Positions 16,205-27,271 of a stretch of DNA of 64,000 nt are shown here, in pieces. The first letter of the stretch is position 1; the number at the start of each line of letters is the position of its first letter. This DNA comes from Topomyia yanbarensis (lineage: Eukaryota > Arthropoda > Insecta > Diptera > Culicidae): positions 159,891,167 through 159,955,166 of the forward strand of contig NC_080672.1 of NCBI RefSeq assembly GCF_030247195.1, in the 5' to 3' direction. Both the position numbers and the translations under genes were made by a program. The notes under the pieces are model-generated. The model was given only the letters and a program-made list of their open reading frames with translations. It was not told the origin of the DNA and did no database searches.

Positions 16205-16345
16205 TAGAGGTGTGCGCCGATGAAAAATGTCGTTATCGGCGGCGTTGGTGTGATTTGGGCCGGCGGCGTATCGGCGTGATGCCACTCGCTAAAATCATCG
16301 ACGGCGGCGGCGGCGCAAAGCGGCGTGGGATATTTTTTGATTTGG
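16205..16345. repeat. GC-rich MITE fragment, TAGAGGTGTGCG family
   Basis: Begins TAGAGGTGTGCGCCGATG and continues with CGGCGG-rich sequence, very different from its AT-rich surroundings. The same end occurs in the complete element at 49759-49882. A matching right end was not found, so this copy is probably truncated. Confidence 0.5.
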
Positions 16346-16528
16346 ATGGGAAGTAGTAATTTTCTCAATTATCTTGCTATGTTGACTATTGTGTCTGCGT
16401 GTGTCAAAATTAAACCAAATATTAATGACGTAGCGGTGTCATCAGCTTTAAGTATAACACTATGTTTTCAACCGGAAATTATTTTTATTTGAGAAAATGG
16501 AAAAAATAAAAGTAAATATTTTTAGCAG

Positions 16529-17020
16529 TAGGGTGGATGTACCAATAGTCGCATGCTTAAGGAAAATTTTTGATAAAAAATCGATTAATAGACCTATGGG
16601 CAATGTTAATACATTAAACGAAAGCTTTCAGTCCCTACTTCATAGGAAAAATATAAAGATGGCTTAATAACCAATTTATGTATTCAAAACCGCTTGTACC
16701 ACTATAGGAACACATGTACCAATAGTGGTGCAATCGCTAATTTCGGTTCCTATTGTTGCAAATCCCATTGCTTTCTTATAGGACTTGCAACTATAGGTAC
16801 ACTACATCAACTATAGGTGCAAGGGAGCTCAAAATTCTAAGAAAATCATTTTTTTCAATAGTTATTTGAGCAAATTTCAAGGATAACAGTTTTATTGTCG
16901 CATAATTTTAGTGCGATGTATCGATAAAAAAAATATTTGTTGATGGTTGGTACCTTAGTTAGGCGTATAACCCACTACTGCCATTATTGGTACACCTCAA
17001 CTATAGGAGCACCCACCCTA
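16529..17020. mobile_element. MITE with TAGGGTGG ends
   Basis: Left end TAGGGTGGATGTACCAATAG; the complement of the right end reads TAGGGTGGGTGCTCCTATAG. Both ends start with TA, as in TA-targeting (Tc1/mariner-like) MITEs. Inside, motifs like ACTATAGGTGCA recur at least six times on either strand. No transposase is present. Confidence 0.65.
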
Positions 17021-17286
17021 CCCAAAATTGCGATTACTAAAGATAAATTTAAATCACCGCTCCTAATGCTTGGAATGCCAACCGTTACGAATATCGATGC
17101 TAACACAGTTTCAGAAAGCATGAACAGTTTTATGCCATTCATTTTAATAAATATTCCTCTGAGATGAAATAACAATACCTGGTTTTCAGTCTAATTTCTA
17201 CTTCTGCCTGAGCCAGACAACCGAGTGAAGTGAACGACAACCACCGTTATCTCGAGACCAAAGGAAACGTATTTATTACTGCCATA

Positions 17287-17403
17287 ATGAGTAAAGTTGG
17301 TTTAGCATCGTTCATCCGACCCTACGCCGCGATCGTTGACTTTGAATATTGTTCTACACGACTGTGCTGTCGTGAAGCGGAACATTTTTGCCTTTCTCAA
17401 TAG
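17287..17403 (+). CDS. short unrecognised frame, candidate first exon
   Basis: ATG frame of 38 codons beginning MSKVGLASFIRPYAAIVDFE, just upstream of repeat copy B; the stop falls inside that repeat (17401-17403). The coding part before the repeat looks like ordinary protein and lies after a CACCGTTATCTCGAGACC leader-like stretch. No family recognised and no downstream exon found. The repeat insertion may have cut it off. Confidence 0.2.
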   Translation: MSKVGLASFIRPYAAIVDFEYCSTRLCCREAEHFCLSQ

Positions 17404-17530
17404 AAAGGTATTGCAATTGCTCTGAAAACCGACTTTTTAACGGAGGCCCGGAGGGCCGAGTGACATATACCATTCGATTCAGTTCGTCGAGTTCGACAAA
17501 TGTCTCTGTGTGTATGTATGTGTGTATGTG
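17389..17530 (+). repeat. dispersed repeat copy B, 5' part
   Basis: Starts CCTTTCTCAATAGAAAGG and runs through the CCCGGAGGGCCGAGTG block to a TGTGTATG tract, where the retrotransposon 17531-21616 is inserted. The repeat resumes at 21617. Confidence 0.75.
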
Positions 17531-17766
17531 AAAAACTGGCAACAAGGTTAGACAAGTCGGTTAGTTGTTTTTATCTCTCTGTGCTAATATTGTGTTTTTA
17601 TCGTTTTTTTCGGATTTATTCGTTGTGGATTACTACATATCTGACGTATTTTTCATCACTGCATCGATGTGACTCGGAGTTCAACGCTGTTTGTCAAATT
17701 ATATCGGAAAATCTCCAAAAAACTGCACCGCATTCGCTTTGTGTTGAGGTCGTACGGAAAAAAGCA

Positions 17767-19611
17767 ATGGAGCCTGTTTGTTGTGCTTGTACTCGCAGTC
17801 TTGACAAGGCCGACGAAATAGTTTGCAACGGCTTTTGTAAATCATCTTTTCACCTCAAATGTGCTCACCAGTCAGCGGAAATTCGTGACGCTGTATCTGG
17901 ATGCTCACAATTGTTTTGGATGTGCAAAGCTTGTATGAAAATGATGGCAAACGCTTGTTTTCGTCAAGTAATTTCATCCACGAACAATGCAATGCAGTCA
18001 ATGGTTGATGAGCAGAACAAGGTGCTGGACGAGCTGAGGAATGAAATTGCACTCAACACAACGAAGATTGATACAATACTCCAGCGAACGCCCTTTCCCA
18101 CTACACCACGTAACCCGAATTCACGCAAGAGACCACGGCTGTTAATCCCGAATGAACCACCGCATCGCACCGATAACATTTTCGAAGGTACAAAAGATAT
18201 TGAACCGGACGACACTATACCATTGGTCGCAGCTAGAAAGAATAAACAGTTTTGGCTGTACTTATCTGGTTTCGATCCTCAGGCAACAGTGCATCAAATC
18301 GAAAAGCTAATCAGGAACAATTTAAAAACAGACACAGCTGTGGACGTTGTTAAACTTGTACCTAAAGGCAAAACACTCGATGAACTTTCGTTTGTTTCGT
18401 TTAAAGCTGGCATTGATTTGCAGTTGAAAGATTTAGCACTATCAAATTCAACTTGGCAGAAGGGAATTATTTTCCGACCATTTGATTTCCAGCCCACGTC
18501 GAACAGACGAAATACTTTTCGCTTTTTGCCAGCCGCAGCAGACACTAAATCACAATGGCCACTCTTCGCACTTGCCTACTGCCATACACAAACTTCTACC
18601 GATGCTCAAGATCTATCGGCTGCGTTACCCTGCATCCGCGCACCTCCGTCTGCACATCGCTCTTCTACTTTCAACTGTCGAGGTCCGAATCGTGAAAACA
18701 GTTACCGTCCTTTCTCGCTTTACTATCAGAACACGCGTGGGGTCCGGAGTAAGACAAATCAATTACTACTATCACTTTCTCAGTGCGATTATGATGTTGT
18801 TGCCTTTACTGAAACCTGGCTGAACAACGACGTTTCAAACTCTGAGCTAGCTCTAAACTATACGATTTACCGTTGTGATAGAAACCCCCAAACCAGCCAA
18901 CACAGACGAGGTGGGGGGGTTTTGATAGGAGTAAAAAACAACCTTCAGAGCTCTGCTATTCACATTTCTGGCTGCGAGCAATTGGAGCAGATTATTGTTC
19001 GAATCTCATCGCCGAAGTTTGATATAATAGTTTGCACTATATATCTCCCGCCCAAAAGTGAGCCTTCTTTATACGATCAACATGCAATATGTGTAAAAAA
19101 ATTAATGGATCTGGCGGGTGATCGAGACGTGGTTTTGAGTGTTGGGGATTATAATCTTCCTCAATTACGCTGGATGTCGGATGAAAATTTAAACTGTTTG
19201 CTGCCATTGAATGCTTCGTCGGAACAGGAAATATCTCTGGTCGAGTCTGTTTTAGCCAACGGAGTGTTTCAAATTAACGATAAAGTGAACGTGAATGGAA
19301 GACTGCTCGACTTAGCGTTTATTAGCGATAATAGTTGTGTGGAATTGTTGGAGCCACCGTTACCACTGCTTAAAATCGACCAGCACCACCGACCTTTTGT
19401 ATTGCTGTTTGAGACGAACGATGTGAAGCAAAATGCTATTGATTTTGAATACCCGTCTGGCTTTGATTTCACCCGTTGTGATTTCGATCTGGTTAATAGA
19501 TGTTCGCCGACATTCGATGGGATGAGATTTTGGATGGGTGCAGTGTTAATGAAGCTGTGTCATGTTTATATGAAAAACCAGATACTATACTTCGTGACAA
19601 TGTACCTGTGA
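17767..19611 (+). CDS. ORF1 (PHD finger) fused in frame to endonuclease
   Basis: Start chosen at MEPVCCACTRSLDKA because a Cys-rich PHD-like domain begins there (C..C, about 12 residues, C...C, H..C, then WMCKAC). After a helical region comes an RRM-like stretch (FWLYLSGFDPQAT, at about 18249-18300). The AP endonuclease follows in the same frame: YYQNTRGV, FTETWL, RGGGVLIG, IYLPP, GDYNLPQ and a degenerate H at QHHRPF. ORF1 and endonuclease are usually in separate ORFs in this group. Here no stop parts them. The frame leaves the true path at about 19500, where it continues in the next frame, so the last about 37 codons are an artefact of a one-step frameshift. Confidence 0.75.
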   Translation: MEPVCCACTRSLDKADEIVCNGFCKSSFHLKCAHQSAEIRDAVSGCSQLFWMCKACMKMMANACFRQVISSTNNAMQSMVDEQNKVLDELRNEIALNTTKIDTILQRTPFPTTPRNPNSRKRPRLLIPNEPPHRTDNIFEGTKDIEPDDTIPLVAARKNKQFWLYLSGFDPQATVHQIEKLIRNNLKTDTAVDVVKLVPKGKTLDELSFVSFKAGIDLQLKDLALSNSTWQKGIIFRPFDFQPTSNRRNTFRFLPAAADTKSQWPLFALAYCHTQTSTDAQDLSAALPCIRAPPSAHRSSTFNCRGPNRENSYRPFSLYYQNTRGVRSKTNQLLLSLSQCDYDVVAFTETWLNNDVSNSELALNYTIYRCDRNPQTSQHRRGGGVLIGVKNNLQSSAIHISGCEQLEQIIVRISSPKFDIIVCTIYLPPKSEPSLYDQHAICVKKLMDLAGDRDVVLSVGDYNLPQLRWMSDENLNCLLPLNASSEQEISLVESVLANGVFQINDKVNVNGRLLDLAFISDNSCVELLEPPLPLLKIDQHHRPFVLLFETNDVKQNAIDFEYPSGFDFTRCDFDLVNRCSPTFDGMRFWMGAVLMKLCHVYMKNQILYFVTMYL

Positions 19612-21560
19612 AACGACCCCGTCGTGCTCACGGTAGCAGGCAACCATGGTGGAATACTGAGTTACAGCATCTGCGGAACCGCCTTCGTAAAGTTAGAAAA
19701 CGTTTTTTTCGCTGGAGAGATGATAGACATAAAGCTGAGTTGCATGCTATTGAGAGCGAATATAACTCGATGCTTACGCATTGTTTTCGTTGCTATATTC
19801 GTCGCACGGAGGAAAACCTTAAGCAGGATCCTAATTCGTTCTGGTCGTTTGTGAAAAATCGGAAACAGTCGCAGGGAATCCCCCAACGTGTCAGTTACAA
19901 GGATGTTACCGCTGAGTCCCCGTTTGAATCGGCAAACCTATTCTCATCCTTTTTTCAAAGTGTGCAAAGTAATAACCGACCACCTTTGTCTGAAGCGTAT
20001 TTGAATAGCCTACCGATGTTCGATCTGAACATGTCGCTCTTCAATTTTTCGGTACGCGACGTGGAGCTGAAACTACAGTCACTAGATGGTGCCATAGGAG
20101 CTGGTCCGGATTGTCTACCGCCTATTTTCATTAAAAAATGTGCTGAAGCGCTTGCTGTTCCTGCGAGTATAATTTTCAACAAATCATTGTTCGAAGGAAT
20201 TTTCCCGAGTGTCTGGAAGACAGCAGCTATTACACCGATCCATAACACAGGTAGCGTGAATGATGTTGAGAATTATCGTGCCATCTCAATTTTGAGTTGC
20301 TTACCAAAAGTTTTCGAAAGCCTCGTTCATGATATGCTGTATCCGAATGTGCACCATATTATTTCCGAGTGGCAGCATGGATTTGTGAAAAAACGATTGA
20401 CAAGTACAAATCTTATGGCATACGTTTCGTCACTAAATAGCGCGCTTGGTGAACGTCAACAAATTGATGCCGTTTATGTGGATTTTGCTAAAGCGTTCGA
20501 TAGAGTGCCTCATTTGCTAATGGTGGCCAAACTCCAACGAATGGGACTTCCTGAATGGTTGACACGGTGGATATTGTCGTACCTCACCGAACGCTGTGCG
20601 TACGTTCGTATCGATGAAATGAGATCATCTCCGTTTGTGATAGAGTCGGGTGTTCCCCAGGGAAGTCATCTAGGCCCGCTACTGTTTATTTTATTCGTAA
20701 ACGATTTGTGCTCCACTATACAGTCCCCTAAGTACATGTTCGCGGATGATCTGAAATTCTTTCGTGTAATTGCTCCGGCAGTCGATTGCTGTGCCATCCA
20801 AGCCGATATCGATTCTCTGCTAAATTGGTGCACACAAAACGGGATGGAAGTAAACGTACAAAAGTGTAATGTGATCTCGTTCTGTCGTAACAGGCACTTA
20901 ACAACGTTTGATTATAGAATGTCAACAAGCATTATCAACCGTGTAAACACAGTTAAGGATCTAGGCATTCTTCTCGATAGCAAATTGAGTTTCGCGCAGC
21001 ACATTGCAATGTCTACAGCCAAAGCATATGCCGTATTGGGGTTCATCAAAAGAAACACGCAACAATTCAACGATGTATACTGCCTAAAATCGCTCTTCTG
21101 CGCCCTTGTACGTAGCATTCTCGAGTACGGTGTACTTGTGTGGGCACCCTATCATGCTGTACAAATCAACCGCGTCGAACGAATTCAGCGTCACTTTGTT
21201 CGTTACGCTCTGCGGTTACTACCTTGGACTGATCCTATTCGTCTACCGCCCAATGAACATCGATGCAATCTTCTACGTTTGCCGACTCTTGCAAGTCGGA
21301 GGATAATGCTGCAACGGCTCTTCGTGTTTGATCTTCTGGGAAACAATATAGATAGCCCGGAGTTGCTGAACCAGCTCCGATTCAACGTACCGCCTAGACC
21401 CACCAGACGAACTGATTTCTTTCGGTTACCAATGTATCGTACTCTTTTTTCTCAAAACAATCCGTTCAATGTATGCTGTCGTAATTTTAATAATGTAGCT
21501 GACAAATATGATTTTAGCATTACTAAGACTACCTTTAAACATAGAATTAATATTAATTAA
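19500..21560 (+). CDS. reverse transcriptase of the CR1/L2-like element
   Basis: Continues the endonuclease frame after the frameshift at about 19500. Linker motif QPWWNTEL (about 19640) comes first. RT blocks follow in order: GAGPDCLPP, NYRAISILSCLPKVFE, HGFVKKR, VDFAKAFDRVPH, GVPQGSHLGPLLF, and the catalytic FADDLKFF (about 20740). KDLGILLDSKL and a thumb/C-terminal region follow, ending HRININ at 21558. No internal stop. The product copies element RNA into DNA at the nicked target. Apart from the frameshift the element is intact, so it is probably young. Confidence 0.85.
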   Translation: MFADIRWDEILDGCSVNEAVSCLYEKPDTILRDNVPVKRPRRAHGSRQPWWNTELQHLRNRLRKVRKRFFRWRDDRHKAELHAIESEYNSMLTHCFRCYIRRTEENLKQDPNSFWSFVKNRKQSQGIPQRVSYKDVTAESPFESANLFSSFFQSVQSNNRPPLSEAYLNSLPMFDLNMSLFNFSVRDVELKLQSLDGAIGAGPDCLPPIFIKKCAEALAVPASIIFNKSLFEGIFPSVWKTAAITPIHNTGSVNDVENYRAISILSCLPKVFESLVHDMLYPNVHHIISEWQHGFVKKRLTSTNLMAYVSSLNSALGERQQIDAVYVDFAKAFDRVPHLLMVAKLQRMGLPEWLTRWILSYLTERCAYVRIDEMRSSPFVIESGVPQGSHLGPLLFILFVNDLCSTIQSPKYMFADDLKFFRVIAPAVDCCAIQADIDSLLNWCTQNGMEVNVQKCNVISFCRNRHLTTFDYRMSTSIINRVNTVKDLGILLDSKLSFAQHIAMSTAKAYAVLGFIKRNTQQFNDVYCLKSLFCALVRSILEYGVLVWAPYHAVQINRVERIQRHFVRYALRLLPWTDPIRLPPNEHRCNLLRLPTLASRRIMLQRLFVFDLLGNNIDSPELLNQLRFNVPPRPTRRTDFFRLPMYRTLFSQNNPFNVCCRNFNNVADKYDFSITKTTFKHRININ

Positions 21561-21616
21561 GAAACTGTCTGTACGAGTAACTCGAAGACCAGTAAATAAA
21601 TAAATAAAATAAATAA

Positions 21617-22215
21617 ATAAATGTATGTATATGTGTGTGTATGTGCGTATGTGTGTATGTATGTGACCAAAAATGTCATTAATTTTTCTCAGAGATGGCT
21701 GAACCGATTTTGACAAACTTAGTCTCAAATGAAAGGTGCAACGTTCCCATAGGCTGCTATTGAATTTCTAATGGATCCGACTTCCGGTTCCGGAATTACA
21801 GGGTGATGAGTACGAACACGCAGAAAATGTCGATTTTAATAAATTCTGCAATGAATGTATAAAGGTGAAAATTTTTCCAAAATATGACCACAACTGCTTC
21901 GATTTGTAGTATTAGGTCACTAACAACCATTCAAAGTCTATTTGGCCACATTGGCCACCATCATCGGTTCCGGAAGCCCCGGCGGAAGTATCAAATTCAG
22001 AATAACAGTCACATCGGTTTCTCGGAGATGGCTAGACCGATTCGACTAAACTTGGCCTCAAATGAAAGGTATTGCGTCCCCGTAAATGGCTATTTAATTT
22101 CATCCCGATCCGACTTCCGGTTCCGGAGTTACAGGTTGTGGCGTGCGATCACATAGCAAATTGTGATTCAAACCGATACTCCGATGAAAGCAAAAAAGGT
22201 TAAAATTTTGCTAAA
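21617..22215 (+). repeat. dispersed repeat copy B, 3' part
   Basis: Continues the repeat of 17389-17530 with TATG/TGTG tract, CTCAGAGATGGCTGAACCG, GATCCGACTTCCGGTTCCGG and a second block with TCGGTTTCTCGGAGATGG. It fades out before 22430. Confidence 0.75.
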
Positions 22216-22774
22216 ATGTCTCTCAAACAATTTAAATTTTCTATTCTAGGTCACCGACGGCCAACCAAACTTTCGTTGACTACATTGAAGCAAATAATCC
22301 CAAAGATACAGCAGACAAGCAGTCAACTGTATCCCCACCGCGAAAGAAGGTCTCCACTCTCAATAGAAAGTCACGAGCACGAGATCCTACGGATAACCAA
22401 TAATGTTTTTTCTGAAATATTGAAATAGAAATTAACGGGACGTTTTCTGGGCTTTGATCGTTTGATACACCGCACTCAATATTTTCTCTACGTATCTCGT
22501 TGAAAAAAGATCCTTAGCATGATAAAATTACAAAATGGTGCGGCTTCCAATACAGGTTAAACATCGAATCACTTTCGAACAATAGGCCAATATGGTACTA
22601 AGTTTCGATTGCGGCAAAGTTCTACTGTATCGGTTTTGTAGGCTTTTTCGGTAAATTAAAGGAAAAGGGAAACAAAAGATAAGAAAATTGAAAGGCGGAT
22701 GAATTTTCTAGAGAGAACCAGTTGTAAACTTACAGAAAACATTCCATTATGCTGATAGAAGTATGTCTAGCACC

Positions 22775-22960
22775 AGTTTTCCGCTCCAAGTTTCATTTCG
22801 GCAGATTTTGCAGCCAGGTTTTAGGAATGTGCAGGGCTATTGCATGGCTAGTGTTACGAGGCTACTGACTACTAAGAATCCTTCCTCGCGGAGGCTCGAA
22901 CACACGACGAATGGCTTACACGACACCAACGCCTTACTTTCTGAAATACCAGACCAAGGT
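22775..22960 (-). mobile_element. tRNA-derived SINE-like sequence
   Basis: Read on the minus strand there is a tRNA-like head with B-box-like GTGTTCGAGCCTCC (about 22893-22906) preceded by AAGGCGTTGGTGTCGTGTAA, then CGAGGAAGGATTCTTAGTAG and a tRNA-unrelated body. This is the layout of insect tRNA-related SINEs. No intact cloverleaf; family name not assigned. Confidence 0.5.
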
Positions 22961-23568
22961 TAATAGTTAAAAGTCGTACGGCTTGAAATACTATATCGAA
23001 GGCATGACGGGACGTGAGTTAACTTTCGAGGACTGTTTTCAACATCGCCAGTAGATGTTCAGCAATCGTTATACGAACCTTGCTTGCGTGCAAATTTGAG
23101 TAGAATGGTGATTCACGTGTGTGATGGTAATTTGCAACGTATTTTTATTTAAATATTTACACAGATTTTGTAGAAACAATTGTGCTGGCTTAGATGTCGG
23201 TTCATTAAGTTTTAACTGTTTCTAACCATGAAAAAGTAACATCTTTCGTGCAATATGCTATCTAATTCCGCATGAGCCAAATATTTTCTTGTACTGAGTA
23301 ACTTGTGTCTTTAACTACTGAGAATTCGACAGTAGGAAGTATTATCGTTTCCACAGACTGACTGTTGATTGCTGCGTTCCAGATGACTATGCGAGTAGAA
23401 AGTCAGAAAAAATACTGTCAATGCTATTTCATTATCATATCGATTGATTGATTAGTAAAACAAGAAACGATCAGAACAAGTATAGTGCTTAACCTCTGAA
23501 TATCTTAATACCTCTTACCGACCTATTCGGCTGATATTCGCTTGTCCAGTCTTTTAACAGCGGAACTC
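22961..23568. other. no gene recognised
   Basis: AT-rich sequence without recognisable features; may hold upstream regulatory sequence of the candidate promoter at 23569. Confidence 0.4.
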
Positions 23569-23576
23569 TATATAAA
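23569..23576 (+). promoter_or_regulatory. TATA box candidate
   Basis: TATATAAA about 32 bp upstream of a short leader and the ATG at 23608. Spacing fits a TATA promoter with a very short 5' UTR, but this is from sequence alone. Confidence 0.35.
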
Positions 23577-23607
23577 TTCACAGTTCATAAGCAAACCGCT
23601 CGCAAAA

Positions 23608-23825
23608 ATGGTGACAGTTGAATTGCTTGCTGAATTGCTGTGTGGTTCGAAAGCAGCTTTGTTCCATATGGACTACAATATCCTGCCTAAGATTGGTAAT
23701 GGTAAGAATCACACAAAAGTATTACATTCAATAAGATTATAGTTTTACAAAGAGTATACCAAAATTATTTCACTCTATGCACATTCAGGTCAAATATGGA
23801 CTCAGCGCGAGTTTAAATATGATCG
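23608..23825 (+). CDS. candidate two-exon gene start, cut by a MITE
   Basis: Exon 1 is 23608-23701 (begins MVTVELLAELLCGSKAALFH) and ends at a good donor (AATG|GTAAGAATC). An 87-nt intron ends CACATTCAG at 23788. Exon 2 continues in phase as GQIWTQREFKYDR and then runs into GC-rich MITE sequence at about 23820, where the frame soon ends. Kozak-like AAAAATGG surrounds the start. I do not recognise the protein. Splicing phase and promoter fit argue for a real, now broken, gene; the length is too short to be sure. Confidence 0.3.
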
Positions 23826-23911
23826 GCGGCGCAGCACAAAAAAGGCAATCGGCGCGCTGACCATTTTTTCCTGAAATCGACGGCGTGTACAAATCATCGG
23901 AGACGGCGGCG
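23820..23911. repeat. GC-rich MITE fragment
   Basis: CGGCGG-rich sequence of the same type as 16205-16345 and 49759-49882, in AT-rich surroundings. Neither end is clean. Directly followed by a CACAGTGG terminus at 23912. Confidence 0.45.
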
Positions 23912-24300
23912 CACAGTGGTGGGTCTTCAAACAAAAGTCGGACAAAACCTCAAATGTTATCTAATTTGGCTGAAAATCACAATTTAAGCTAATTTTGAGG
24001 TGCTGAGCTCATTTTTGATGTCAAAAGTAGTAAAATATTAAATGAATTTTTCCATACAGTGTCATTGAACCTTTCTTATAACTATGATCCCGTTTTCATG
24101 ATACATTTTCCGTTACTGTTCACTAATGTCAGCAATATCATAAAAAATGAAGAGCACTACTTTAAATCCATTGTACAACGTGTTGATTTACTGTAGATTG
24201 TCTATTTTACACAAAACACCATGCGTCTCCATATCAGTAACAAAGCTTCAAAATCTCCTTAAACCTTTTTGTGCACCTAGGCGCAGAACGAGACCATGAT
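23912..24300. other. sequence starting with a CACAGTGG terminus; otherwise unassigned
   Basis: CGGCG at 23907-23911 is followed by CACAGTGGTGGGTC. The matching far end was not found. The rest is AT-rich without recognisable coding sequence. Confidence 0.3.
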
Positions 24301-24529
24301 ATTCGTAAAGTAGAGGTTATTTCTCATAGAATGAATACGATGTGACCATTCCGAAATGATTCCGAAATTTGTACAGAATACATTAGTGAAAAACCTGTTT
24401 TAATCCACCTATAGGTGCAATTCTCCAAACTATGATTTAATAGCTGGTTCGTAAAATATAACATTATGGAAATGTCTTTCAGTCGTATTACACTTGGTAA
24501 GTATATATAAGAGCACCTTTTGCATTCAT

Positions 24530-25411
24530 CGAGGTATCGGTTTGAATCGGAGTTTTCTATGTGATCGCACTCCACAACCCGTAACTCCGAAGCTGGAAGT
24601 CGGATGTAGATGGAATTTAATATCAGTTTCCGGGGACGCAACACCTTTCATTTGAGACTAAGTTGATCAAATCGGTCTAGCCATTTTCGAGAAACCAATA
24701 TAACCGTTATTCTGAATTTGGATGCTTCCGGATCCATCGATGGTGGCCTGTGTGGCCAAAGAGACTTTGAATGACTGTTGGTGACCTAGATCTACAAATT
24801 CAACAGTTGTGTTTACATTTTGGAAAAAAATCACCTTTTTACATTCATCGCAGAATTCGTTAGAATCGGGATTTGCTGCATGATCGTACGTATCACCCTG
24901 TAATTCAGGAAGCAGAACTCGGATCCATACAAAATTCAACAGCAGCTGATGGACCTTTCATTTAAAATCAATTTTGTCAAAATCGGTTCAGAAAATTCCG
25001 AGAAACCGATGTAGACAAATCAACAAATTTTGTTTTGTAACCATACTCTTCAAATCGTAATCCGGAAAAAGATGTCGGTTGAAAATGAAATTCAATAGCA
25101 ACCTATAGGAATATTATACCTTTCATTTGAATCTTAGTTTGTAAAAATCGGTTCAGCCATCTCCGAGAAACCGATGTGGACATTTTGTTAACAAATCCGC
25201 ACATACACACATACATACATACATACATACACACGTACATACACACATATATACACACATACATACACACATACATACATACATACATACACACAGATAT
25301 TTTGCTATCTCGGCGAACTGAGTCGAATGTTATATGAGACTCGGCCCTCCGGGCCTCGGTTAGAAAGTCGGTTTTTGGAGCAATTGCATAACCTTTCTAT
25401 ATGAGAAAGGC
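24530..25411 (-). repeat. dispersed repeat copy C
   Basis: Minus-strand copy of the 12489 family. It ends at the palindrome CCTTTCTATATGAGAAAGG (about 25393-25411), with CGGCCCTCCGGGCCTCGGTT at 25345 and a (CATA)n tract at 25200-25290. Several blocks with CCATCTCCGAGAAACCGATG lie further in. Confidence 0.75.
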
Positions 25412-25689
25412 AAAAGAATAATATTTAATTAGCTTAATCAGTATGAGCTCAATGTTATCTTCATGTGATTATATTTTGAAATGTTGGTGGAATGGGTTTG
25501 AAATTGGAGGGAATTAGTAGAGTGGGAGTGGAGGATGCGTCAGAAATCCTTCATCTTATTTCGGTATACGGGGTGGATGAAGGAAATGCGGGCGTGAGGG
25601 TGGTCCAATGGGAGGGGAGTGATGAAGGAGGGAGGTGTAAGGGCAAGGAGGGGGGGGGGCGGCGACGCAATACTCAACTACATATTTTG

Positions 25690-26593
25690 CCTTCCATTTG
25701 AGACTTGGTTTGAGAAAATCGGTTCAGTCATCACCGATGAACCGATGTGACTTTAATTGTGGAATATGCCCGGAATTCCGGACTTCCGGAATCGTCGATA
25801 GTGGACAATATATTCAAAGAATGTTTGATTGGCAATCAGTGATCTAGATCTGCGATTAGAAGTAATTTGGTGACCATTTCAATAGTTTTTAGCCTCTGAG
25901 GTATTACGATTGTACCGATTTGTATGGGAAATTCCAGTGTATCCTTACTAACACCCCTGTAACTCCAGAAGCAAGAGTCAGAACCGAATGAAATTCAGCA
26001 GCAGTTAACGGTATTACTGTATCTTTCATTTGAAATCAAGTTTGTAAAAATCGGTAGAGAATTCGTTGGGGAATGGGTGTGATATTAGCTAAGGAACTTG
26101 GCGGGTTCCCCGGAGGCGTCATGAACCGTCATAGGTGGCCAATGTGATCAAAGCTGCTTTAATTGATCATTAGTGATCCAGACCCGCAAACTAGAGTAAT
26201 GTTACATCAATTTTAATATGGTTTACATCATTTTAACTACATGGTGGTACCAGTTTATATGGGAATTTGCTGTGTGACCGCACTCTTCAACCTGTAACTC
26301 CGGAACTGGAAGTCGGATCAACTAAATATTCAATAGCAGCTTATGGGAGCGTTATACCTTTCAGATGAAACTAAGTTTGCGAAAATCGGTTCAGCCATCT
26401 CTGAGAAAATTGTGTGAGTTTAAATGACACACACACATATACAGACACACATACACACACATACATATACACACAGACATTTGCCGATATCGACGAACTG
26501 AGTCGAATGGTGTATGACACTTGGCCCTCCGGGCCTCGGTTAAAATGTCGATTTTTACAGTGATTGCACAGCCGTTCTTTGTATGAGAAAGGC
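25690..26593 (-). repeat. dispersed repeat copy D
   Basis: Second minus-strand copy in direct succession to copy C. Ends TGTATGAGAAAGGC at 26593, with GGCCCTCCGGGCCTCGGTTA at about 26523 and a CA/CATA tract at 26428-26480. A 280-bp spacer with a G-rich stretch (25500-25665) separates C and D. Confidence 0.75.
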
Positions 26594-26944
26594 AAAAAGT
26601 ATTTTTGATCTAACCACTTCAAGCATGTTTTAACTAAAAAGTCATAGTTCCAAGCGTATTTACCAAATGTATTTTATTCACTAACCAAGTTATTTCGTTC
26701 CTCTACACAATGAAACTAGTTGTGCTAAAATCGGACCAAAATCAAAAGAGCAACATGCATTTGAATTGAACAGAACAATGGTGGTTTCGGAAATGAAAAT
26801 CATTAAAAACTCCGGACTTTGCTACGCTTAAACTCATGGTAAAAATCGTGTTCTTATCCAATGATATACATCACTCAATACATGAGAAATTTAGGAAAAA
26901 TAGAAAATATTAATATTTCAAAAATTTATTTTCGAGGCCTCGAG

Positions 26945-27271
<327 letters not shown>

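Larger units (their letters stand above)
17531..21616 (+). mobile_element. CR1/L2-like non-LTR retrotransposon inserted in a TATG tract
   Basis: About 4.1 kb, apparently near full length. It has a PHD-finger ORF1, an AP endonuclease and a reverse transcriptase, then a tail of (TAAA)n (about 21594-21616). Both flanks are parts of one copy of the dispersed repeat, broken inside its TG/TATG microsatellite. Exact target duplication cannot be fixed because the target is itself repetitive. Clade (CR1/L2/Jockey group) is inferred from ORF1 type and RT motifs. Confidence 0.8.

Noticed and set aside
22775..22960. A functional tRNA gene
   Set aside because: Only B-box-like and weak A-box-like sequence; no complete cloverleaf, and a SINE-type body follows.
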